A program made the position numbers and the translations under genes. A stretch of DNA of 64,000 bases from Desmodesmus armatus (Eukaryota > Chlorophyta > Chlorophyceae > Sphaeropleales > Scenedesmaceae): the NCBI GenBank assembly GCA_007449985.2, contig VIIQ02000659.1, forward strand, positions 124,001 to 188,000, given 5' to 3'. This document shows, in pieces, positions 46,803 to 63,106 of the stretch; position 1 is the first letter of the stretch; each line of letters opens with the position of its first letter. The notes under the pieces were generated by a model. That model had not been told where the DNA came from. It did no database searches and saw nothing but the letters and a program-made list of their open reading frames with translations.

Positions 46803-48392
46803 CAGCACCAACGCCAGGCGCGATTGCTTGTTGTTGCAGCAGCAGCAGTAACACCGAAGAAGCGACCGCTGCGTGTCGCAGCAGCGACGACTGCTTTCTG
46901 CAGCGGCAGCGGCACGGTCGACCCTCTGCAGCAGCACCAGCGGGGGTCTTGCACCTCACAGGAGTGTACAGCTGTAGGCCGGCGGCAGCTGTACAGCTGA
47001 CCGTGTCTGCGTTTGGCCTACGGTAGCGTCCCGTTGCAGGGGCGGCTTTATGGCACACGTCTGCTGCGTATCAGGTCACACCTGTGTTGGCAACTGATGA
47101 TGCTTTCTAGGCAGCTGCTTGTGTGGGGGGGGCCCTACTTGCAATGTCGTGTGTTCTTTGTATTCATGTGCTGGGCCTGTCAGGGCTGCTGCACTGCAAC
47201 ATTGCCAGTCCACGCAGGGTTTGTGGAGCTGGGTTCAGGTGTTGAGCAATGTGGGCAGCACAGCAGACCTGTTGCTATGGCTAACGGCAGCACTGAGGGC
47301 GTCTGCTGCATGCTTGGATGTATGGAGCGCTGCGGGTTGTGTTGTGGTGGTGTTGTGCAGGGCTTGTGCTGTTCTGTTCAAAAGCAGCACCCCTCCGCGT
47401 CCCAGCAACTGCTGTGTGATTCAACGCACAGAGTGCTCCTGGTTGGTGTGCCTGCGGTGTGCCATCAACTAATTGCAGGCTTGTCGTTCAGCATGGCTGA
47501 GGCAGCATCAGGGTGTGTTTGTTGTCAAAGCAGCACCCCTCTTCCAGCCCCCTTGGTCGCAACAGAGGCAGTTGGAGTTGCTGATGTGGCTTGTTCCACT
47601 GACCCGCAGACAGTGTGGTGGCTGTCGCCCAGGGTGCCTGGTGGGGGCTGAGCAGTTCAGCATGTATGTGTTGTTATTTGTCTGTGACATGTGATCTAGT
47701 GTTGGTGTTTGTGGAAAGTGGGTGGCGTATTGCTGGTAAGCATAAGTATGCCATCAGCACATGACAATGGGCGCCAGTTGCTGCAGGCCCTGCACACCTC
47801 AGCGTAGGCGCCGCCATGAGGCAGCACCATGCTGCACACTTCAGAAAGGTTCCCATCGCTTCAGGCAATTGGAGTGTTGCGAAATCACCTCTTGGCATTT
47901 GGGCAGCAAGAGGTCAGCTGTTGCTTCGGCACTGACTGATGCTGCCACAAAGTGATGGGGCTCCTCAGAGTGTAGCAGCCTCAACATGTCGTGAACAGTC
48001 GATACTTTCGTTCAGTTGCCTGTAGCCGTCGGTCCCTGGATCACTCTCTCTGTGGACTGTGTCCCCTCACAGCCAATTGCTGTTGGTGCCACAGCGAGCA
48101 GCAGCACTGCATCTCAACATTGATGCAAATGCACTCGGACGACCACAAGCAGTGTTACAATGGTTTCCAAAGCGTTAAAATACGTCTGCACACGCAAGTC
48201 TGCACAATCAAAGAAGTACCTACAGATAGGGCAGATAGGACCGACCGATCGTAACCCTAACCAAACCCCAGCCCGCATCGGTTGTCGAATTGGTCGCATA
48301 TTGTGCAATCAAACATTAAGCAGCGTCCTCAATTGTTGCCAGCGCATCTACATCGCCTGCACCAGCTAGGTTTTCAACATCTACCTGCACCC
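46803..48392. other. Intergenic region between PP4 and ornithine carbamoyltransferase
   Basis: About 1.6 kb of 3' UTR, spacer and promoter. The sequence CAAAGCAGCACCCCTC recurs around 47380 and 47526, part of a loose duplication. A short TAACCCTAACC telomere-like stretch occurs at 48252-48262, too short to call a telomeric repeat. Cys/Val-rich frames at 47013-47651 have no recognisable content. Confidence 0.45.
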
Positions 48393-52400
<4,008 letters not shown>

Positions 52401-54137
52401 GTGCAGAGCAGCGCTGCACGGCGCAGTCGCCGTGCGAGTAGTGCAGCCAGCCATGCAGCTGGTGTATTGCGGAGCCACTGCGCAGCAGCGATAGGCAAGG
52501 TGTTGTGAGGGAGTGTGCGTTGGGACAGGGGGGCAAGCTGATTGGGGCTGCAAGCAGCGCAGCGGAGCAGTTGGCGTGGATTCTGAGGGCACTGTGCTGT
52601 GCTATGACAGCAGCAGCTATGTGGCCGTGGTGCAGATATTCCCTCAGCCAGCGTGTGCATCTGCAAGAGCTTGTTGCAAGGGCGTGAGTGATGCATGGCA
52701 CAGCGCCAGGGAGTGGCTTGTGCTCTTGTGGCACGTTGCTGTCCTGGCCGCATGGGCGGACAGATGCCGTCCAATCAGGTTGCAAAGCATTGGGTTTCAT
52801 GCATGTGGTGTGTTTGGGCCACCTGGGGGCCACTCTCTGTGGCGGCTGTTCCACCTTGGACTGCTGCGAGGGCTGCTGTCCCTGCAACCAGCCAAAGCCT
52901 CTGTTGGCCTGCCAGTTTCAACTTGACAGAGCAGGGTGGCCCTGCCCTCCCATACTAGCTGCCATGCCATCGATGTACTCGGCCATGGTAAAGCCTCCAG
53001 GTAGCCTGTACTCACCCACCCACGCTTGTGGCGTCCTGGTTTGGTTGATGATTGAGGTTGCGAGAGGTTGCGAGCTGTGTTTGTTGAAGTGTGTTGAAGT
53101 TGCGTCCTCAGTCTGCATCCCTCAGGCCCTCTGCCGTTGTACCGACCAGCCAAAGACATGAGCGGCTCCATGATTGATGTTGCCGTTTACTGTCTGAGCA
53201 GTACTGCTTGTTTGAGTGCCCTACCTTTGACCGTGACGGCCTTGCAGGATGCTGGCTTTGTAGTAAGCAGACACAGAAGCATGCGCCAGCAGCATGTGCC
53301 ACTGGTGTCACAAGTTGTGGTTTTGTGTGCATCTGGAGTGCCATAACCCCGTGAGTATATTGGTAGTTCATGGTGGGTCGGGTGGTAGGCTCAGGCAGAA
53401 GTTCCCTTGCGGGCACCCACTGGGATAGGCCTGTGAATGCATGCAGCAACTGTGATTGGTGTTTGATACAGTGTGCATGCCCGCCCTGCATCCAGCATTG
53501 GTGTGCCACAACAGTGTTCTGTCGACTGTGCAGAGGTATTGCCTAGATGTCAGGATCTGCCAGGCATGCCCTGTCGCGGCTTCAAGCATGCAATGCATGT
53601 CACATAGTCCATGTAACGACCGCTTCAATGGATAGTGAGTGCCTTCCACAGTTCTGGGCTCATTTTCCTGGCACCTGGCCTGGGCTGTTCGCCCCTGCCC
53701 ATCCCACCTCCCGCGCCAACTACAACGAAATCAGCACTGCATTGCCAGCGATACTGTTTGCAGCCTCCAGGATTCATCAAACCCCCTGACAGATGTTATG
53801 AGCAAGAGCAGGGGGTTGCTCATAGTAACAGGGTATGCGTTGCCCATTTTAGCCCCACAGCACAGGATCTGCAGAGGAGCTGCCGGCCTCAAAGCTGAAG
53901 TGGTGTTCGTCTTTGGCTGCGTACCGTGATCATGTAAATGCTACTCTACAGATGCATGTATGCTGTCCTGCACAATGGCACAGCTGATGCAGTAGGCTGC
54001 TTGCATAGGCTGCTGGAGAGACATCGCACACAAGTTTGTACTAGACTAGGGCTTGTAGGTGCGCAGTGACTTCGCAGATACGCCTGTGGCGTGTACGTTG
54101 TGCAGCTTGCATGCTCTCAACACTCCTCAACACACAC

Positions 54138-54200
54138 AGCAGTATATATATCTTGCTACCTCCCCGGTTCCGGGCACTGTCTCACAGCAGTATATATACG
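54138..54200. repeat. Duplicated TATATATA motif
   Basis: CACAGCAGTATATATA occurs twice, 48 bp apart (54136-54151 and 54184-54199). The pair could be TATA elements of an unrecognised transcript. Confidence 0.6.
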
Positions 54201-54909
54201 CGTCGGTGCAGATGCAACCTCCTCGGTGCACATGCAACCCATCAGGTGCACATTGGGGAGCCGCACATGTGCACACTACAACTTTAGTACTACAAGTGGC
54301 AGGCACCTCCTTGTTATGATAACGCCATCCCAGCCAACTATCGTTTGCAGGAGTTGCGAGGGTATTTTGCGTGTTTCGATGAACGTGCAGTGCATCAAAT
54401 CAACTCAGTGCTGGCTGTGGTGTATGCAGCGCCTTGAATTTGGTGTGCTGCGGAAAGACAACGCCCTGGTGGCCACATGCATGCATAAAACATCAAAGTA
54501 GCTCATAGTTCAACGTTTTTTTGGTGCATCGGCAGCACACCCTTCGAAACTGAGTACTGGTGTACTGTCCACAACCTGTCTCTCCACCGGCTGCCCCGGC
54601 TGAGGCTGGTCACGGCATCAAAATAGTCAGACATCGCCAGCCACCGTGTTGCCGCGAATTGTGGCGGGAGCTCGTGACAGCCCTACGTTTCAAGTTCGAT
54701 TTCAAACCTGCTCGAATAACAAGTGACGTTTTGTGCGTGTTTAAGACGTTTCTTCAGCAAACCAAGCTTCACTTTGCAGTGTGAATGCGTGTGAAGGCGT
54801 TCTGATTGGACGAGAGTCACAAGGAAGAGAGTATTCGCCTTCTGTTCTTGAGCCATCACATTCAAGTCCACAGCACACACACACTCGCTCAGCAGCAGAA
54901 GCAGCAGCC

Positions 54910-57900
54910 ATGTATGTCCTCAAGAGAGATGGAAGAAAGAGCCGGTCAAATTCGACAAGATCACGGCTAGGATCAACAAGCTGAGCTATGGCCTCAACAC
55001 ACAGTTCTGCGACCCCGTAAGTCGCCCCCTGCAGCCCGGTGCCGCCCAGCAGGCATCCAAGGACGTTCATTGACGAACGTACGCTGGCTGTGCAGGTGCT
55101 GGTGGCCCAGAAGGTGGCCATGGGCGTCTACAGGGGTGTAACAACAAGCGAGCTGGACGAGCTCGCTGCAGAAACAGCAGCAGCCATGACGTCTATGCAC
55201 CCAGACTATGCACTGGTAAGTAACATAACTTTCGGCACCCCCAGCAGCTGCGGAGCGTGCCTGACCTGCGCGCCCTTTTCGTTCTGCAGCTGGCAGCCAG
55301 GATCGCGGTCTCCAACCTTCACAAGAACACCCTGAAGTCCTTCTCAATGACGTAAGTGTCTCGACGGGTCTTCCAGATCATGATGGTTTGTTTGAAGCTT
55401 TCCCAGCCACTGCCTGTGTTACTTGGGTGCTACTGCCTGAGTGCTGCTGCCACCTGATGGCCCATGTGTGGTGCTCCTCCTCCTGTTGCTGCTGCAGTGC
55501 CAAGCTGATGTATGAGCACGTGAACCCCAAGAATGGCCAGCCAGCACCACTGATCTCTACAGAGGTGTACGACATCATCATGAACGTAAGCGGGGGGCAA
55601 CAGAGGGTGGGGTGCGTCAGCATCCCATCCCTCCCTGTGCTTCTTGATGGGTGTGTGTGTCCCTAGCAGCTCTCACCAAGGCTCCTGCGACCCTGTCAGC
55701 AGCAACCATGCTCTCGGCACACCTCCCAGATTCCTCCGCCCGCAGCCTGCACGGCCCATGACTCACCCCATGCTTGTTATGTGTGTCCGCCTTGTGTTGC
55801 GTGTGCAGAACGCCGACAGGTTTGACAGTGAGATCATCTACGACCGTGACTTTGACTACGATTACTTTGGCTTCAAGGTGGGCGCAGCCAGCATGTGTGA
55901 CATGGGGCTGGGTGCATGTGGTCTCGGTGTGGGGTTGGGTGGGCAAGACGGGGTGAATGACCCAGATCAGGGGCCTTCAGTGATACCTACAGAGAGCTCC
56001 AGGCCGCTGTTATAGGCGTAGACTCGGCCAGCTGTGCCAGCCGCCCTGGCATGGCGACTGCGCGTCCTGGAACATGTGTCTGCGAGCACGTGCGCGGAAT
56101 GCAGCAGTCTGCGCTTCTTGGTAACTCCTCACATTCCTTCTGCCCCCTGGTTTTGCCGCCCGTGTCACTACCGCAGACCCTGGAGCGCTCCTACCTGCTC
56201 CGCCTGCACGGCAAGGTGGTGGAGCGGCCCCAGCACATGCTGATGCGTGTGGCCATTGGCATCCACCTGGAGGACGTCGAGGAGGCAGTCAAGACATACC
56301 ACCTGCTCAGGTGTGCTGCTGTTGTTTGCGCAGTATCATGCTGTCGCTGCCTGCCAGCGTGGGAGCCCGTCGGGGGTGTTGAGCTGCCTCCGGCAGGGTG
56401 CTGGTGCCGTGCAGCGACTTGCAGCATGGGGGTTGGGGAACCTTGGGGCCACACATGATCGCTACCGACAGCACAGACTGGACCACGACTCAATCCTGTC
56501 CATGCTGTGTCTTGTGCTGAATGTGCCTCTGTCGTGACCACACAACCCCCCCCCCAGTGAGCGCTGGTTCACGCACGCCTCGCCCACGCTGTTCAACGCC
56601 GGCACTCCCCGGCCCCAGCTGAGCAGCTGCTTCCTCATCTGCAGCAAGGGCGACAGCATTGAAGGCATCTACGACTCGCTCAAGGAGTGTGCAGTCATCA
56701 GCAAGAGCGCCGGTGGCATCGGCCTGTCCATCCATGACATCAGGGCCACTGGCAGCTACATCCGCGGCACCAACGGCACCAGCAACGGCATCGTGCCCAT
56801 GCTGCGCGTATTCAACGACACAGCACGCTATGTGGACCAGGTGGGGCGGTGCGCGCTGTGTAGCACGTTCATTTCTATATCGCTTAGTCGTAACCTGGGG
56901 ATCTGCACAATAGCCCGGCACGGTTGGCAAAGCGTATTGGTCACAGGCAAGGAACCCTCTTGACAGCTGGGATGCAACGGCCGTTAGCTTCCGGGGCAAG
57001 CAGCACGGCAGCCAAGCCATACGATGGCAGCGCTCACTGCGCGCACCTGTGTCATGCACAGCACTGATGTGAATGCTTGATTGAATGGAGACTATTGCTC
57101 ATGCACATCCTCCTGAATCTGTCTGCGCGTCCATTCTGCTTGACACGTGCAGGGTGGCGGCAAGCGCAAGGGTGCCTTTGCCATCTACATTGAGCCCTGG
57201 CACGCGGACATCTTTGAGTGGCTGGACCTGCGCAAGAACCACGGCAAGGAGGAGGCACGCGCCCGCGACCTGTTCTACGGCCTCTGGATCAACGACCTGT
57301 TCATGAAGGTGAGTGGCACTCTGTCGGAGCAGCTGTATCAAAAAACTGGCAGCTCTGTACAAGGCGGGCGGCGATATGCACTTAGTCTGCACACTGCAAT
57401 GGTGTTGTGGGAGAGTCTCTGTACATGCATGCTTGTGCCGCGTGCACAGCGGCTGGATGGGGTGGGGGCGGATGAAGCACTTGAGTGCAGAACGCACATG
57501 CTGTTTGCGCAGTCAGCTCTACAGCGTTCATGGCATCACGATCTCACTGATTTTACAGCAGACCTGGGCGCATCCACTGACCAGTCCACTGGCAACTGCT
57601 GTTGTTGTCCTATGCAGCGTGTTGAGGCCAACGAGGACTGGAGCCTGTTCTGCCCCAACGAGGCCCCGGCCTGGCAGATGTGTGGGGCGAGGAGTTTGAC
57701 AAGCTATACACCCACTATGAGGAGGAGGGCCGTGCACGCAAGGTGGTGCGCGCACAGCAGCTGTGGTTTGCGGTGCTGGAGGCGCAGATTGAGACCGGCA
57801 ACCCCTACATGCTGTACAAGGACCACTGCAACCGCAAGAGCAACCAGCAGAACCTGGGCACCATCAAGTGCAGCAACCTGTGCACAGGTGCGGTGGTGAC

Positions 57901-60741
57901 TTTTGTATGTATGTATCGCTGCTACCTCCAGCCGGCCGCGCTGCTTCGACAGAGAAGGCATAGCACACTGGGCTTTTTGCTGCAGGGTGTATCAAACAGT
58001 GTTTCCCTGCTGCAAGCTTCCAACACAATGCATCACCTGTTTCGGTTGTTGTTTGCTGCCTGCAGAGATTGTGGAGTACACCAGCCCTGACGAGACTGCC
58101 GTGTGCAACCTGGCCTCCATCGCCCTGCCCCGCTTTGTGCGCGAGAGGTCCCAGCAGGTGGGTTGCGTACAGTTTGGAGCATCAGTAACAAAGGCAACAA
58201 GCATCAGCCTCTTGCGTGTTGGGTCTGCATGCTACATCGTTTGGTCTGTTGTGCTGTGCCGGTCTGATATAAGGCTTGGCTGCGGCATGCATCCTCAGAT
58301 CAAGGTGTCGAGGTCGAGGCCCCTGTGTACATGCTCATGCTGCTCACTAACATACTGTCTCTCTTGCTGCTTGCTGTGCTGCGCAGGGCCCTGGCTATGA
58401 CGGCAAGAAGCTGGTGGGCAGCCTGGGTGCTGAGAAGCGCTTCTTCGACTTTGACAAGCTCGCAGAGGTCACACGTGTGGTCACACGCAACCTGAACAAG
58501 ATCATCGATGTGAACTTCTACCCCACTGAGTCAGCGCGCCGCAGCAACATGAGGCACAGGCCCATTGGCCTGGGTGTCCAGGTGGGCTGGGGCTGTGGTG
58601 GTGTGTTTTGAATGTGGCTTCAGGATTAAACGGCATGCGCCCCTGTATAGATGGGATGTACCCCTTGAGTTTCCTGCACACCTGCAGGGGGAATGCATGT
58701 GGTGCCAGTCTGCCAGGCAACTTGAGCAGCACGCTGTGACTGTATTCACACGGCTGTGACAAGCAGGCTGAACATTGTGTCTTTTTGCTGCTGCTGGTGT
58801 GCAGGGCCTTGCTGACACCTTCCTGCTGCTGGGCATGCCCTTTGACAGCAGTGAGGCTGCACAGCTCAACAAGGAGATATTTGAGTGCATCTACTTTGCT
58901 GGTGAGCAGGCAGGCGGCTTGTCACCACCTGGCCAGCTGGGCAACCTCCCTGCATCAAGCGTTCCAAAACCAACCTTATACCAACGTTTTGATTATCAAT
59001 GTTTGTCACAATGGCAGGGTCTATCTGCCAGTGCTGTGTGGTCTCACTGGTGTGTTGTGCTTGCGTGCTGTGCAGCTATGGAGACCAGCAACATCCTGGC
59101 CAAGGAGCAGGGCCCCTACGAGACATATGAGGGGTCCCCTGTCAGCAAGGGTGTCCTGCAGCATGACATGTGGGGCGTCAAGGTGGGTATTATTATGCTG
59201 CAACAGCCGCGAAGCCAGAGGCTTTCTAAACAAGGCACGCACCATCTCTTTATATAGCACCGCAGCTGTGCTCCAGCTCATTCCAATCACACAAGAACCC
59301 CAGCGGCCAAAGCATCCCAGCAGTGCGACAGCAGCAATGGCCCTTCAAAGTGCAGCACAGCAGGCCTGCCATCTGACAGCACCGTGCTGCCGCTGCTGTT
59401 GCTGCCTGCAGGCGCCAAGCACCCGCTACGACTGGGACAAGCTGCGCGCTGATGTGGCTGCCCATGGTGTGCGCAACTCCCTGCTGGTTGCACCCATGCC
59501 CACAGCAAGCACCAGCCAGATCCTGGGCAACAACGAGTGCTTCGAGCCCTACACCTCCAACATCTACGTGCGGCGTGTGCTGAGCGGGGAGTTCACTGTG
59601 GTGAACCAGCACCTGCTGGCAGACCTCACACAGCTGGGCCTGTGGAACCCCCTGCTCAAGAATGAGCTGGTGGCAGCAAACGGCAGCGTGCAGGTAGGGT
59701 GCAGACTTGGCTGCATGACCCAGTTTGCTAAGTGACCATGCCAGTATGCATGTGCTTGCGGGCCTGTCTTGTTGTTGTGCCATGGTGCCCCCTTGCACAA
59801 AGCAGCATTTTTGGATGGTTTTGGAACTGGCATGTGCATGCTGAGTTGGCTGCCATAGTGCAGCCAAGTGCACACTGTCCAGCTACCGCTACTCAGGGTG
59901 CTGGCCGGGTGTTGTGAAGGTATTCACAACCATCTGGAGATGGCAAACTGACTTGTCTGCTCGTGTCTGTCCTGCAGGGCCTGGACATCCCCATGAGGCT
60001 CAAGGCCCTGTACAAGACTGTGTGGGAGATCAAGCAGCGCATCCTGGTGGACATGGCAGCAGACCGCGGCGCCTTCATCGACCAGAGCCAGTCGTTCAAC
60101 GTGCACATGAGCGACCCCAACTTTGGCAAGCTCACCAGCTTGCACTTCTACACATGGAAGAAGGGGCTGAAGACTGGTGAGGAGGCCGCTGGCATGGGGG
60201 CACTGCAGCGGCCTTTGGTTTTTGGTTCATGCAGTTGTAGTTCCAACCAGTTGCGCAGGAACAGCAAGCTTTTGAAGCTTTTGAAGCACCCAATCTGCAG
60301 CAGCTGAGAGCCAGGACAGCTGCAAATGCAATCCAGTCCTCTGCTTCACATGCAGTGAGCAGATGGCTGCTTCCGCCTGTGCTTGCTTGCGTGCGCATGC
60401 CAAACAATCCTACACAGTACTGACTGGTTTTGTCCTGCTGCTGCCGTGCAGGTATGTACTACCTGCGTACACGGGCTGCCGCTGACGCCATCAAGTTCAC
60501 CGTGGACCAACAAACCCTGGCAGTCAACCAGCCGCAGGCAGCAGTCCAGCAGCAGCAGCTGATGAGTCCCAGCAGGGCCGCACCCAGGTCCCAGGCAGGC
60601 AGCAGGCTAGCAACGCCAGTCAAGCAGCAGCCGGCTGTGCTGGTAGATGACGGTATGACGATGGAGGAGCGGGAAGCGCAGCTCGCCAAGATGATCTGCA
60701 GCCTGGAAAACAAGGACGCATGCCTCATGTGCGGGTCTTGA
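54910..60741 (+). CDS. RNR1: Ribonucleoside-diphosphate reductase large subunit (R1), two frame breaks
   Basis: Sixteen exons: 54910..55016, 55096..55215, 55290..55351, 55498..55585, 55809..55877, 56177..56310, 56558..56840, 57153..57308, 57618..57887, 58066..58157, 58387..58581, 58805..58901, 59076..59182, 59412..59693, 59978..60176, 60452..60741. They total 2551 nt, two short of 851 codons. The enzyme reduces ribonucleoside diphosphates to deoxy forms. [10 protein letters not shown] begins the ATP-cone; [23 protein letters not shown] and the redox tail CLMCGS are present. Two single bases seem missing: after [10 protein letters not shown] (about 54938-54942, in an A run) and after CPNEAP (about 57667-57671, in CCCCGG). 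On each side the conserved sequence resumes one frame over. All other joins are in phase. I favour sequence error over decay because everything else is intact. A Gln/Pro/Ser-rich insert near residues 780-815 precedes the C-terminus. Confidence 0.9.
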
Positions 60742-63106
60742 ATGATGTTGCCGCTTGCCGCTGTCACGGCTGCTGCTCGCACCTGCACCTGCTGCTCGAG
60801 TGCTTGGCTGGGGTGCAGGATGCTGTGTGCGCCGGCTGCTGCATGTGCACCTACACCCTGCTGTGCAGCCGCTGCTAGGTCGGGCTGTGTGAAGGGGTGT
60901 GCTTGCCCATTTATGAGGGCTGGGTGTGCATGGCGTGTACGTGTTTGTGTGAGTGATGCAAGGCCCTGTGGCGCCCAGCTTCCACACATGCAGGCTTGAC
61001 TGCATGACAGCCGCATGCATGTGCTGCACTGCGCACATTGCGGTGCGTGGCGTGGGGTGTCACAGCTGTACATCCATGCTTTGCAGCATGTTTGTTGAAT
61101 TGGAGAGAAGTGAGAGGTTATCGGCATTGTTGGTGCGGCAGTCGCGGCATTGCCCCAGCTGCCGCATGGCTTGTACTGAAACAGGGTGGTCTGGTGCCGT
61201 TGCGCGGCTGTAGTGCCTGGCATGGAGTGCCTGGCAGGGTGACCAAACCCATAGCCATTGGCGTACAGGCTGGTGGTTTTGGTTTGCCATAGTGGGTCCT
61301 GCACCTGCTTTTTCTGTGACTTCGCTTGGCGCCTTAGGCTATTTTGAGGCCCTGAAAATGGGCCCAAACTGCAACCTGGTAATGCCTTGGGTGTCATGCC
61401 TGGCATCCCCCAGCACGCCCTGTTGTTGGCTTCAGGGAAGTGCGTTCCCTTTTGGGCACTTGTATACCCTTTCTCTTGTAGACTCCCCCTCATGGCATGT
61501 ATTACATATCATTTGGCCTGTAGGCAGGTGGGGTTTGTGACGCAGGACGGCACAGAGAGTGTTCCTGCACTGTTTCATGGCCTGCTGCCTGGGCTATGCA
61601 GCCAGCTTTGCTGGGCCCTGCCTGTATGATGAGTTTATTGGTGTGCCACTATCCCAAGATATGGGATGCTGGGCTGTTGGCTCCAACAAGGCACATGCCT
61701 GTGTAATCACTGGTACGACACACTTACAAAAGCAGCCTTTGAATGCAGTCCTTCAGCTGGGCTGGGTCTCAGCGTTTCATTATTTTTTGTGGCAAGCACG
61801 TTGGACGTGCACGACTGCGCTCATGCTTTATCTGTGGCATGGCTGCTACCCAACCTTCGGCAGCAGTCATGCTGCTAACCTCACTGCAACTGCCCATCGG
61901 CGCCTCTCAAGCAAGCTCACCAAAACTCAGAATCACCGCGCCACCCAGAACCTTGATGCGCAGCAAGTGCACATCCTGGATTTTGACAGAGCGCACCCAC
62001 TCCATCCTCTGCTGGCTGGGTCTGCATGACCTTGCTGGCAGATGGGCTTTGCAGGATGCAACAGGCCGGTGCGGGACAACACGCTGGCAAGACACACCTA
62101 CTGCATCAGCACATTGCCCTTGGGGTCCAAACCCTGCAGCATGCACAACTCTCTACAGGCCTCCCCAGCCCTACAGCCAGCTTGTGGAAGCTTTGACATG
62201 GTGTGCAGGGGCGGGGGTCCCCTTCTAGGCAACGGTGGAGCACCTTCACAAAGCTGCAGCTGCGGCAGATGCTGTAAGGGTGGGCACGTGCTGAGCAGGG
62301 ACATCAGTTGTAGGCTCCCAGGAGCCACAGTGTGGTAACGAGGCGCATGCAAGGTATGATGTACATCATGTGGCGTGCTACCACTGATCTAGCAGGCCGC
62401 CAACCTGAACAAACTTGCTATGCCGCATGCTACCTCCGTTGTTCCAACCTTCATCAATCAACCTGCAAAGATACAGCCGTGACAGTTCTCTCGCCATGAA
62501 CATGCACTCCTTCAAATCTGTGACAGAGGATCCGAAGCCGACACAGGCCGAAATCAATGTTCATCAACGTGCGGTAACAATCCCCAACACCCTCTTCAAC
62601 AGCCTCGCTGCTTTATCGTGGTTCCCGCTCTCTGCATCTCGACGACGCACAACATCCTCAAGCCTTGCTTGTCTAGATCAGCAGCAGTGCACGCTGTTTT
62701 GTTGTTGTCCTTTTAAAGCTTAATTTGATGCTGCAGCAGTGGGAGTTCACGGCGTACAGGTGAGCAGGCCTGGGACAGCAGCAGATACTGTCATGCTTCC
62801 CACATCAGCCAGTTGAAACGACCCCACGCACCTGCAGCCATGGCCTGCAGTTGATCAAACTAAACCAATCGTTTAAGTCACCCTCTGCACACCATAGCAG
62901 ACGAGATACTCCTGTGCTGCTGCTCTGCTGTCTCCTGTCCTGTGTTGGGACACAGGAACCACTTCAGTGCCGTGCAGCGTTCAGAACATGCCCTGGCAGC
63001 TTGAGCTTGACAACAGCTAGGTGCTGCTCACTGCAGCAGCTGCAGCCCTCAGCCATATTCGTGGACCTCTGCACAGCCAGTGCGAACATAGCCGTGAGCA
63101 GCAGCG
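60742..63106. other. Intergenic region upstream of DNAI2
   Basis: About 2.4 kb. Short frames with Cys/Trp-rich content occur on both strands, but none has domain similarity or a splice-consistent chain. The last few hundred bases should hold the promoter and 5' UTR of the dynein gene. Confidence 0.45.

Noticed and set aside
48250..48268. Telomere-like TAACCCTAACC
   Set aside because: Only about two degenerate units, inside a gene-dense region; too short for an interstitial telomere.
53120..53290. Fragment resembling an RRP8-type methyltransferase core (KDMSGSMIDVAVYCLSS, ALQDAGF)
   Set aside because: The similarity rests on two short stretches from memory; no flanking exons or full motif set could be found. 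At most a decayed fragment.
54091..54501. 136-codon plus-strand frame between OTC and ribonucleotide reductase
   Set aside because: Contains repeated CGGTGCA(G/C)ATGCAAC words and duplicated TATA motifs, with no domain, splice or codon evidence for a gene.
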